From NCBI GenBank assembly GCA_030597865.1, contig JAUVQZ010000171.1, positions 1-6,244 of the forward strand: 6,244 nucleotides of DNA, given 5' to 3'. This DNA is from Pseudomonadota bacterium (GTDB lineage: Bacteria; Desulfobacterota; Desulfobulbia; Desulfobulbales; SURF-16). A program made the translations under genes and the position numbers. Shown here piece after piece: positions 1-5,206 of the stretch (the first letter of the stretch is position 1; each line of letters opens with the position of its first letter). The notes below the pieces were generated by a model. It was not told the origin of the DNA. It did not search any database and saw only the letters and a list, made by a program, of their open reading frames with translations.

Positions 1-1023
1 GGTTACGTGACGACCGGGATGGATGGAGACATTGGGGGCATTATCGGCGAGCAGATTGGCAACACGCATGATCTGATCGGCAGGAACATCACAGGTCTTG
101 GCGGTCTTTTCAATGGACCAGCCGGAGATGGCCTCTTTAAACTCGTCAAAACCGACACCATGGTTCTCGATAAAGGCCTTGTTATGCTTACCTCGCTTGA
201 TGATGTAGTTCATCATACCGAGCATAAGGGCGGTATCAGTACCAGGCTTAACAGCTACCCACTCATCAGCCTTGGCAGCAGAGGCGGAAAAACGGGGGTC
301 AACGATGACCAGCTTGGCGCCATTCTCCAGACCTTTCAAATAACGCTTGAGATGGGAGACATGGACGTTCTCACCAAAATGACCACCCAGGGCGAAGATG
401 ACCTTGGCATTGGCCATATCAACATTCTCACCCGGAGGGGTGCCAATGGTGTTCAAAAAGGCGGTGTCACGGACACCACGACACTGGAAGAAGGAGGCCT
501 CACTAATATTAGGGGTACCCACCGTCTTCTCAAGGAAATGCAGGGGATATTTGGCTGAGGCGCCATGGGGGAACATACAGATACCCTTAGCGCCATACTT
601 CTTCTCTGTGGCCTTGAGCTTTTGGGCACAGGTATCAAGGGCCTCTTCCCAGGAAATTCTCTTCCACTTGGGAGCGCCGCGCTTACCCACATTTTTCATG
701 GGGTATTTGAGACGATCCTTATCGTAGAGGAGCTGGACACCGGCATTACCGCGGGCACAGATGGATTCGCCGTTGTCGATTGACTTGGGGTTACCCTCAA
801 GCTTCATAAGCTTGTTGTCGCGGACCTTGCCGACAAGCTGACAGCGCCAGAAGCACATCTCACAGATACCGCCCACTGCTGTCTTATCAGCCATGGTACC
901 GGATGCTGTAAATGGCGACTTGGCAATGCCGGCCTCTGCAGTGGCAACTTTTGCCAGCGGCACAGAGGCTGCTGCAAGCGAAGCGGTTTGCAGAAATTTA
1001 CGCCTTGTTAAGTTGAAAGCCAT
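1..1023 (-). CDS. Molybdopterin oxidoreductase, thiosulfate/polysulfide reductase catalytic subunit-like (5' part; continues beyond left edge)
   Basis: Partial gene: 341 residues from the ATG at 1021-1023 to the window edge, open throughout. Visible features: a twin-arginine signal (TRRKFLQT, residues 6-13) followed by an Ala-rich hydrophobic stretch (to about 30), which predicts Tat export of the folded enzyme. A [4Fe-4S] motif follows, Cys54-x2-Cys57-x3-Cys61-x27-Cys89, with the CEMC..RC spacing typical of PhsA/PsrA. The bis-MGD binding fold has VDPRFSASAAKADEW (241-255) and PGTD (260-263). Cys181 (FFQCRG) sits where Psr-type enzymes have the Mo-ligating cysteine. PGRHVT at 336-341 also fits this branch. 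The family reduces or oxidises sulfur compounds (thiosulfate, polysulfide, tetrathionate) or related oxyanions in the periplasm, passing electrons via an FeS subunit and a membrane quinol subunit. Those partners would lie beyond the left edge. The start is supported by a strong Shine-Dalgarno sequence 8 nt upstream. The substrate cannot be decided from this fragment. Confidence 0.92.
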   Translation of the reverse strand, partial: MAFNLTRRKFLQTASLAAASVPLAKVATAEAGIAKSPFTASGTMADKTAVGGICEMCFWRCQLVGKVRDNKLMKLEGNPKSIDNGESICARGNAGVQLLYDKDRLKYPMKNVGKRGAPKWKRISWEEALDTCAQKLKATEKKYGAKGICMFPHGASAKYPLHFLEKTVGTPNISEASFFQCRGVRDTAFLNTIGTPPGENVDMANAKVIFALGGHFGENVHVSHLKRYLKGLENGAKLVIVDPRFSASAAKADEWVAVKPGTDTALMLGMMNYIIKRGKHNKAFIENHGVGFDEFKEAISGWSIEKTAKTCDVPADQIMRVANLLADNAPNVSIHPGRHVT

Positions 1024-1031
1024 ATTCTCTT

Positions 1032-1037
1032 ACCTCC
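1032..1037 (-). promoter_or_regulatory. Shine-Dalgarno site of the molybdoenzyme gene
   Basis: On the minus strand the sequence reads GGAGGT, a near-perfect anti-16S match, 8 nt before the ATG at 1021-1023. This fixes the start of the molybdoenzyme just ahead of its twin-arginine signal. It contrasts with the chaperone gene upstream, which has no recognisable site, so the enzyme may be translated much more strongly than its chaperone from a shared mRNA. Confidence 0.8.
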
Positions 1038-1052
1038 CTCAGGTTTTTATTA

Positions 1053-1073
1053 TTTGAAACAGTAAGTTTCAAA
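1053..1073. repeat. Perfect inverted repeat between chaperone and molybdoenzyme genes
   Basis: TTTGAAAC (1053-1060) and GTTTCAAA (1066-1073) are perfect 8-bp arms around a 5-nt centre, in the 75-bp gap between the chaperone stop and the molybdoenzyme ATG. In the minus-strand transcript it could form an AU-rich hairpin about 30 nt ahead of the start codon. The run of T lies before the hairpin rather than after it, so it does not fit an intrinsic terminator on the minus strand. An mRNA processing or stability element, or an operator, are alternatives. Function is not shown. Confidence 0.5.
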
Positions 1074-1098
1074 AAAATATGCTTTTTATACTCTTATT

Positions 1099-1674
1099 TT
1101 AAGCGGCCTGGTCTGGGCCCGCTTCGGTCTCATCTTTTGTGAAAAAATCGATAACTTCGACAACTGATCTAATATAGGGGACCTTGGCCTCTTTAGCAAC
1201 GAGGTCCCGAAAGGTGTCAAACCAGGGCCGGAAATATATACGTAGAAACTCCTCGCTGCTGCCCTCCTCTTCATCCTCAAGCAGGGCCATGAAATCAAGC
1301 TCGGTGACAAGATGGTCAGGGAATTCCGTGGTGGTTGTATCAAAACCTTTCTTGCGGAAATAGTCGCGGGTCTTATCCGCGGTGGTGCTGTTTAAGGTGC
1401 CGTCCATATAGATGGAGGCATAGGGCGGGGCAATCACATGGGGCACCCCGTTGATAAAGAGCCGGGTGTGATCGACCTGAATCTCCTCAAGGATTTCGTC
1501 GGTCATCTTGCCTGGCAGGTCATTTTTATGATCATGCCACTGAAGTTGCACAAGGAGTTCTTTAAATACGGAAATAAAGTCATCATTGAACCATGAGGAC
1601 TCTGGATAGCGCATGGTCTGCGCCAGGAAACGATAGATTTCTGCAAGCCTGACAGGCCCGTCTGTTGCTGACAT
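1099..1674 (-). CDS. TorD/DmsD-family molybdoenzyme chaperone
   Basis: This 191-residue protein has the usual length and signature blocks of the TorD/DmsD/NarJ-like redox-enzyme maturation proteins. These cytoplasmic, all-helical chaperones bind the Tat signal of a molybdoenzyme and help cofactor insertion before export. Visible motifs: DHTRLF (68-73) followed by PPYASIY (83-89), corresponding to the family's Y-x-RLF...P-x-ESVY block. FPDHLVTELDFM (118-129) matches the E-x-PDH-x3-E-x2-FM block. The client is almost certainly the Tat-signal molybdoenzyme 75 bp downstream on the same strand. The ATG at 1672-1674 is the first in-frame start after a stop at 1699-1701, and no GTG or TTG lies between. 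No clear Shine-Dalgarno sequence precedes it. The chaperone gene comes first in the operon, so it would be made before or with its client. Confidence 0.9.
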   Translation of the reverse strand: MSATDGPVRLAEIYRFLAQTMRYPESSWFNDDFISVFKELLVQLQWHDHKNDLPGKMTDEILEEIQVDHTRLFINGVPHVIAPPYASIYMDGTLNSTTADKTRDYFRKKGFDTTTTEFPDHLVTELDFMALLEDEEEGSSEEFLRIYFRPWFDTFRDLVAKEAKVPYIRSVVEVIDFFTKDETEAGPDQAA

Positions 1675-1877
1675 ATGATACCGTGGTTGGCAGAATATTT
1701 AGGGGGGCTACCAATGAACAACTTCAAGGGGAAAAAATAGGTAGCAGGTAATCAGGTTAGTTTACATAATCATTAACAAACTGGAGGACGAGGACGGAAT
1801 ATCCCTTACAACCCCAGGTTCTTCTTCTATTATTTTGTAAAGGAATTTCATTAACACAGGTTGCCAGCAGGGGAAAT

Positions 1878-1892
1878 GTGGCAAATTGTCGC
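1878..1892 (+). promoter_or_regulatory. Putative RegA/RegR-type response-regulator box
   Basis: The sequence GTGGCAAATTGTCGC agrees with the RegR/RegA box as I recall it from alphaproteobacteria (GNGRCRTTNNGNCGC) at every position except two in the central spacer. It is an imperfect palindrome of the form GNGNC-N5-GNCNC. It lies 129 bp upstream of regB and about 200 bp upstream of the chaperone gene. The adjacent regA encodes a protein with the recognition helix of this family, so the site is a natural target for control of either operon or both. The match to the recalled consensus needs checking against published sites. Confidence 0.5.
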
Positions 1893-2007
1893 ATTGCCTT
1901 GTTTTCCCCTTTTTTTTCAAGAACATTTGCAGGATGATTCTGAAATACTTGGCAGAGATGAGGTCAATGTGATAGATATTTTGATTAAATATAGCCCCCT
2001 TCATTAA

Positions 2008-2016
2008 TGATAAAAT
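2008..2016 (+). promoter_or_regulatory. Possible extended -10 element overlapping the regB start region
   Basis: TGATAAAAT fits an extended -10 (TGn plus TAAAAT, 5 of 6 to TATAAT). Initiation would fall about 7 bp downstream, at or beside the regB ATG (2021), which would give a leaderless or nearly leaderless mRNA. This would agree with the lack of any Shine-Dalgarno sequence before regB. A TTGATT at 1981 is too far (24 bp) to be its -35. It could also be chance in an AT-rich stretch. Confidence 0.25.
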
Positions 2017-2020
2017 CCCT

Positions 2021-3373
2021 ATGCAACCTACCCTCTTCAGCAGCCTGGACCCCCAGAAAAACATCAATGACACCCGGCGCATAGGCCTTCTCTGGCTGGT
2101 AAACTTACGCTGGTGGGCCGTGGCCGGCCAACTTCTTACCATTATCATTGGTGCCTTTTTTTTTAACTTAACCCTGCCCATCCTGGCGATCAGCGCCGTG
2201 ATTTCCACCGAGCTTATTAGCAATACAGTCCTTGCCCTTCGCCTCCGCAACCACCACTCCCCCCCCTCCAAACACATCCTGCCCCTCACCCTGTATGGTG
2301 ACATCATCCTGCTGACGAGCCTGCTTTTTATGACCGGCGGCACCATGAACCCCTTCACCTTTATCTATCTGGTCCATATCACCCTTGGCGCCATCCTGTT
2401 GCCCTCCTTGCTTGCCTGGGGCCTCACCAGCTCGACAATTATCTTCTATGGCGCCATGTTTCTACCCTCGCTTCTTGATCAGGGTATGAACATGGCAGGC
2501 CAACAGATCCAGCAGGTCTGCCTGGATGATCTGGGCATGGATCTCCACCTCCAGGGCATGTGGTTTGCCTATGCAACCAGCGCCATTCTGATCACCTTTT
2601 TCGCCTCGCGCATCCAGCAATCCCTCCGCGAATACCACCATACCATTGCCAAGCTCCGTCAAGACAAGCTGGTCAATGACAAGCTCAGTGCCCTGGCCAC
2701 CCTGGCAGCCGGCGCAGCCCATGAACTCTCCACCCCCCTGGCCACCATTGGCCTGGCATCTGGAGAGATGGTCTATAGCTGTAAAAATGGCTTTTATGAC
2801 GACAGTTTACTGGAGGACGCCGAGCTGATCAGGCAGCAGACCAACCGCTGCAAAGACATCCTTTTTCAGATGTCTGCCGACGCAGGCGCTATTCAAGGGG
2901 AAAAACATACCCCCAGCACCATTGATGACCTTATAGCCAATGTCCTGGATATACTTGGTGACATCCCCCAAAGGCTTATTGTCCGCAATATGCTGGCCAG
3001 CACAACCTTACACATCCCGCCCAACGCCTTTTCCTGGGCCTTGAAGGGACTCCTTTCAAATGCTGCTGACGCCAGCCCCCCTGACAGTAAAATCATCTTT
3101 GAGTGCACGGAAGAGGGGGAGTATATTTACTTTACTGTAATTGACCATGGGTGTGGTATGATTGAAGAAATTGCTTCTCAAGCCCCGGATCCCTTCTTCA
3201 CCACAAAACCCGTTGGCAAGGGCATGGGGCTGGGGCTTTTTTTGGCAAAATCCTTGGCAACCCAGCTTGGAGGCTCCCTGAAGATCCACTCCCAGCAAGG
3301 CCAGGGAACTACTGCCACCATGTCTGTTAAGAAATCATTAATCAGCCAGCCAACCACCGATACTGAGAGTTAA
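2021..3373 (+). CDS. regB: RegB/PrrB/ActS-type redox-sensing histidine kinase
   Basis: A 450-residue membrane kinase. The N-terminal half has about six membrane segments (roughly 24-47, 50-72, 87-104, 112-133, 134-152, 180-197). Between the third and fourth is GGTMNPF (106-112), the GGxxNPF motif linked to ubiquinone sensing in Rhodobacter RegB. The dimerisation/phosphoacceptor box is AAHELSTPLAT with His234. Cys277 (TNRCKDIL) lies 43 residues on, near where RegB has its redox-switch cysteine (His225 to Cys265 in R. capsulatus, as recalled). The ATPase domain has an N box (LLSNAADASPP, Asn347), G1 (DHGCGM, 375-380), F box (PFFTTK, 391-396) and G2 (GKGMGLGL, 399-406). It should phosphorylate the RegA partner encoded 6 bp downstream. 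The ATG at 2021 is the first after a stop at 1982-1984 and gives the normal short cytoplasmic N-terminus, but has no Shine-Dalgarno site. PrrB/ActS are alternative names for the same family. Confidence 0.93.
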   Translation: MQPTLFSSLDPQKNINDTRRIGLLWLVNLRWWAVAGQLLTIIIGAFFFNLTLPILAISAVISTELISNTVLALRLRNHHSPPSKHILPLTLYGDIILLTSLLFMTGGTMNPFTFIYLVHITLGAILLPSLLAWGLTSSTIIFYGAMFLPSLLDQGMNMAGQQIQQVCLDDLGMDLHLQGMWFAYATSAILITFFASRIQQSLREYHHTIAKLRQDKLVNDKLSALATLAAGAAHELSTPLATIGLASGEMVYSCKNGFYDDSLLEDAELIRQQTNRCKDILFQMSADAGAIQGEKHTPSTIDDLIANVLDILGDIPQRLIVRNMLASTTLHIPPNAFSWALKGLLSNAADASPPDSKIIFECTEEGEYIYFTVIDHGCGMIEEIASQAPDPFFTTKPVGKGMGLGLFLAKSLATQLGGSLKIHSQQGQGTTATMSVKKSLISQPTTDTES

Positions 3374-3379
3374 AGAGCG

Positions 3380-3907
3380 ATGCCAACCATTCTACTTGTT
3401 GACGATGAAGACATCTTCCGGAACCGCTTGGCCAAGGCCCTTGAACGCCGCGGCTTTACTGTGGAAACAGCAAGCAACTACATCGGGGCTGTGGAGACCA
3501 TTGCCCGCCATAAACCAGACTACGCCATTGTTGATCTAAAGATGGAGGGCAAATCAGGTCTTGAGGTCATCCGTACCGGTATTCGTCATCACCCCACCCT
3601 AAAGGCCGTGGTTTTGACCGGCTATGGATCCATTGCCACGGCCACCAAGGCCATCAAGCTCGGGGCCATTGGCTATCTGACAAAACCCGCTGAGGTGGAA
3701 GATATTATTTCCGCCTTTGAATCCGAACCATTGAGCGACCTTGAAGATGACAGCATCAGGGCCCCATCCCTGGCCAGGGTTGAGTGGGAACATATCAGCC
3801 GGGTTTTAAACGACTGCAATAATAATATCTCCCAGGCCGCCAAAAAGCTGGGCATCCATCGCCGCACCCTGCAGCGCAAGCTCCAGAAATTCCCCCCAAC
3901 ACTCTAG
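3380..3907 (+). CDS. regA: RegA/PrrA/ActR-type response regulator
   Basis: This 175-residue two-domain regulator is close to the roughly 180 usual for RegA. Receiver domain (1-115): acidic pair Asp8/Asp9, phosphoacceptor Asp52 (IVDLKMEG), Thr80 in LTGYGSIATA and Lys102 in YLTKPAE, all as expected for a functional receiver. After a linker, RVEWEHISRVL (133-143) leads into a Fis-like helix-turn-helix, NNISQAAKKLGIHRRTLQRKLQK (148-170). Its HRRTLQR recognition helix is the hallmark of RegA. The linker has a single Pro near 129 instead of the proline run seen in Rhodobacter RegA. The gene follows regB by 6 bp, with AAGAG overlapping the regB stop as ribosome site, so the two are one operon. In alphaproteobacteria this regulator controls respiration, photosynthesis, and carbon and nitrogen fixation genes in response to redox. 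Here the adjacent molybdoenzyme operon is the obvious candidate target. Confidence 0.94.
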   Translation: MPTILLVDDEDIFRNRLAKALERRGFTVETASNYIGAVETIARHKPDYAIVDLKMEGKSGLEVIRTGIRHHPTLKAVVLTGYGSIATATKAIKLGAIGYLTKPAEVEDIISAFESEPLSDLEDDSIRAPSLARVEWEHISRVLNDCNNNISQAAKKLGIHRRTLQRKLQKFPPTL

Positions 3908-3923
3908 TACGGCTCTTTACCCT

Positions 3924-4082
3924 CTACCATTTTTTCACCACAGAGAACACAGAGTTCACAGAGTTCACAGAGGGATTAAAGCTTGAAACGACGGCATCGG
4001 CGAGTCTCCGGCGTTGAAGTTAATCAGCAGTCCCGTCTTGACCTGAGTGATCTTCATTTATGTGCAATTGAGTCTTGTGAAT
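3924..4082 (-). pseudogene. Degenerate C-terminal remnant resembling a GxxExxY protein
   Basis: No intact gene lies here, but minus-strand frames give pieces that join like the end of a GxxExxY-family protein. IHKTQL (4065-4082) is followed, 7 nt later and in another frame, by MKITQVKTGLLINFN (about 4013-4057). The family normally reads approximately H-x-A-Q-L-L-x-Y-L-K-x-T...GLLINFN, so the 7 nt in place of 9 suggest a small deletion. After INFN the reading frame ends at 3965-3967. A one-base-shifted frame instead reads RRRLADAVVSSFNP, then a repetitive SVN-SVN-SVF-SVV tail to a stop at 3924-3926. The tail is encoded by the 9-bp tandem repeats. The N-terminal two thirds of the family are missing. 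The family assignment rests on memory of its conserved C-terminus; its biochemical role is unknown. Confidence 0.45.
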
Positions 4083-4132
4083 TCCTCTGTACCCCTCAAG
4101 GGGGGGTAATGAAAAGAATGTCTCTGTGGTGA
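3935..4132. repeat. 12-bp inverted repeat bracketing the remnant
   Basis: TCACCACAGAGA (3935-3946) and TCTCTGTGGTGA (4121-4132) are exact inverted copies, 174 bp apart, and enclose most of the degenerate coding remnant. The left copy runs straight into the 9-bp tandem array. No obvious target-site duplication is visible just outside the arms, and there is no transposase, so this is described only as a repeat-bounded unit, possibly a decayed mobile or recombined segment. Confidence 0.55.
3937..3972. repeat. Four-copy 9-bp tandem repeat (NNCACAGAG)
   Basis: Four consecutive units share CACAGAG and vary only in the first two bases: ACCACAGAG (3937), AACACAGAG (3946), TTCACAGAG (3955), TTCACAGAG (3964). 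A period of 9 keeps a reading frame, and on the minus strand each unit gives one tripeptide of the SV(N/F/V) type at the end of the degenerate gene. It begins 29 bp after the regA stop. Confidence 0.85.
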
Positions 4133-4156
4133 GTATCCCACGTCACGTCCCCATAT

Positions 4157-4184
4157 AAAAAAAATCGGATACCTCCTGAGATCC
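4157..4184 (-). terminator. Probable intrinsic terminator of the ABC/membrane-protein operon
   Basis: On the minus strand, 11 nt after the stop of the membrane protein gene, GGAT and ATCC (4181-4184 and 4167-4170) can pair around an inner CTCAGGAG-containing loop that adds one or two pairs. Two bases later comes a run of eight T (4157-4164). The stem is short and has a bulge, so strength is uncertain, but position and T tract fit the end of the three-gene operon. Confidence 0.5.
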
Positions 4185-4195
4185 CCAAAGCCAAC

Positions 4196-5206
4196 CTAGC
4201 CCTCCCCCCCCATGACCATGTACAGGATATAATGATAGGAGGAGAGTGCGATATGGACTGCCAATGCCGCCACTGAAACAGCCACAAGTTTCTGTTGCAG
4301 ATTTGCCACGGTTGCAGAGAGGGAGGCCTTGGCCTGGCACGGCTGAATGAGCATGGGCGTCACGCCGCAGAAGACCGCTAGAAAAAGTGGCAGATAGATC
4401 AGAAAACCGATGTAACCATACTCACCCTTCAACATGCAAAAGGGGCAATTATGAAAGGGCATGGCATAGATGTATGACGAGAACACGGTAATAAGGGTAT
4501 GTAAGGCCTGAACAAAGAACAGGGCCATGGCAATGCCGTGGATCAGATAAAGGCTGAGCCTTTGCCACCACCAGGCAAGAAGACCGCTGACAAGGAGAAA
4601 CGCCGCCCAGCCGTAATAGAGGATCAAGCTGTGCTGCTCGCCCTGGCCACCGAGAAGATTCTGAATCGTCCCCCCCTGCCCTTCATCAAAGATAACAGCG
4701 CAGCAGGAGGTGATAATATCCGGCTCCAATCCCCCCAAATACAAAACCAGCAGGGCTGTGTCGGCCAGCAGCAGGGGAAGAAGGAGGAGCAGGATAATAT
4801 ATTTTATTCGTACTAAAGGGTACTCCGCATTACTGATATCAAGCTGGTGAAGGACAATCCACAGCCCATAGAAAAACACGCCAACAATCTTGACAATGAG
4901 CAGGGGAAGGCCATAGTCGTTGGCCAGCAACGAGCCGGTGGCGCACATGGCCCCGGCCAGCATCTGGGCGAAATGATCCGCAGCCAGGACATAGAGCAGC
5001 AGCGACACAATCTGAAAACAGAGGCCGTACTGGACAAGGGTCGACGACAGCCACATCTCTGATTCAAGCTCAATCTGACCCTGGCTGTCAGCAGCCGGGT
5101 CCCAGAGGCGAATGACCCTGACCGCGGTTTTACAGGCCACCGCAATCAAGAAGATACTGAGGCCGCCCAGCAGGCACAGGGCCAGGCTCCAGGGATTAAG
5201 AAACAT
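4196..5206 (-). CDS. Multi-pass membrane protein with CPFC motif, ABC-operon associated, unknown function
   Basis: A 336-residue, very hydrophobic protein with about eight predicted membrane segments (roughly 5-28, 54-76, 100-120, 130-158, 193-213, 216-247, 264-287, 306-333). I do not recognise a named family. Notable residues: a CPFC motif (Cys254/Cys257, preceded by His252) before the seventh segment, an adjacent cysteine pair Cys168/Cys169 in a polar loop after the fourth, and Cys88 in AMCATGSLLANDYG (86-98), a block with the look of a conserved motif. These suggest thiol redox chemistry or metal/cofactor binding at the membrane, which is inference only. The start ATG (5204-5206) overlaps the end of the ATPase gene by 11 nt and is preceded by GGGTGAG 5 nt upstream (minus strand), so the two are translationally coupled. 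The protein may act with the transporter as an accessory or substrate-handling component. Confidence 0.8.
   Translation of the reverse strand: MFLNPWSLALCLLGGLSIFLIAVACKTAVRVIRLWDPAADSQGQIELESEMWLSSTLVQYGLCFQIVSLLLYVLAADHFAQMLAGAMCATGSLLANDYGLPLLIVKIVGVFFYGLWIVLHQLDISNAEYPLVRIKYIILLLLLPLLLADTALLVLYLGGLEPDIITSCCAVIFDEGQGGTIQNLLGGQGEQHSLILYYGWAAFLLVSGLLAWWWQRLSLYLIHGIAMALFFVQALHTLITVFSSYIYAMPFHNCPFCMLKGEYGYIGFLIYLPLFLAVFCGVTPMLIQPCQAKASLSATVANLQQKLVAVSVAALAVHIALSSYHYILYMVMGGEG

Larger units (their letters stand above)
1675..2020. promoter_or_regulatory. Divergent control region between chaperone/molybdoenzyme operon and regBA
   Basis: This 346-bp non-coding stretch must hold the promoters of both operons. 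Visible elements: a RegA-like box at 1878-1892 inside a cluster of TTGCCA/TGGCAA half sites (1861-1898); a T-rich tract at 1901-1917; an AT-rich inverted repeat ATATTT-N5-AAATAT at 1976-1992, about 30 bp before regB. On the minus strand a weak sigma70-like pair is possible: TTGTTC (1716-1721) and AATATT (1694-1699), 16 bp apart, but the -10 matches only 4 of 6 positions. I saw no convincing sigma54 -24/-12 site and no full FNR palindrome (only a lone TTGAT half at 1981). The longest minus-strand reading frame here has no coding features and is taken as spurious. Confidence 0.6.

Noticed and set aside
7..558. 183-residue plus-strand open frame
   Set aside because: It lies antisense to the molybdoenzyme gene, whose minus-strand frame carries recognisable Tat, Fe-S and MGD motifs. 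The plus-strand product has no coherent domain.
1879..1897. Sigma54 -24/-12 promoter (TGGCA...TTGC)
   Set aside because: The GG and GC elements are not spaced as required: the GC falls 16 bp after the GG rather than 12. No sigma54 activator domain is encoded nearby.
1880..1917. GGCAA-N9-TTGCC followed by T-rich sequence as a plus-strand terminator or attenuator
   Set aside because: The stem is only 5 bp with a 9-nt loop and the T tract is interrupted by CCCC. No leader peptide or upstream transcript is evident. The symmetry is better explained as protein-binding half sites.
1762..2358. 198-residue minus-strand open frame across the divergent region into regB
   Set aside because: It overlaps the well-supported 5' end of regB, has an Arg/Lys/Met/Ser-rich composition without domain features, and would run through the promoter region.
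3908..3935. Intrinsic terminator directly after regA
   Set aside because: There is a run of six T at 3930-3935 but no stable stem precedes it.
3937..3972. CRISPR array
   Set aside because: The period is 9 bp with no spacers between units, so it is a short tandem repeat and not a CRISPR.
4090..4108. TACCCC/GGGGTA stem-loop as a terminator
   Set aside because: Six base pairs can form, but neither strand has a T tract after the stem. It may simply be a G/C homopolymer by-product.
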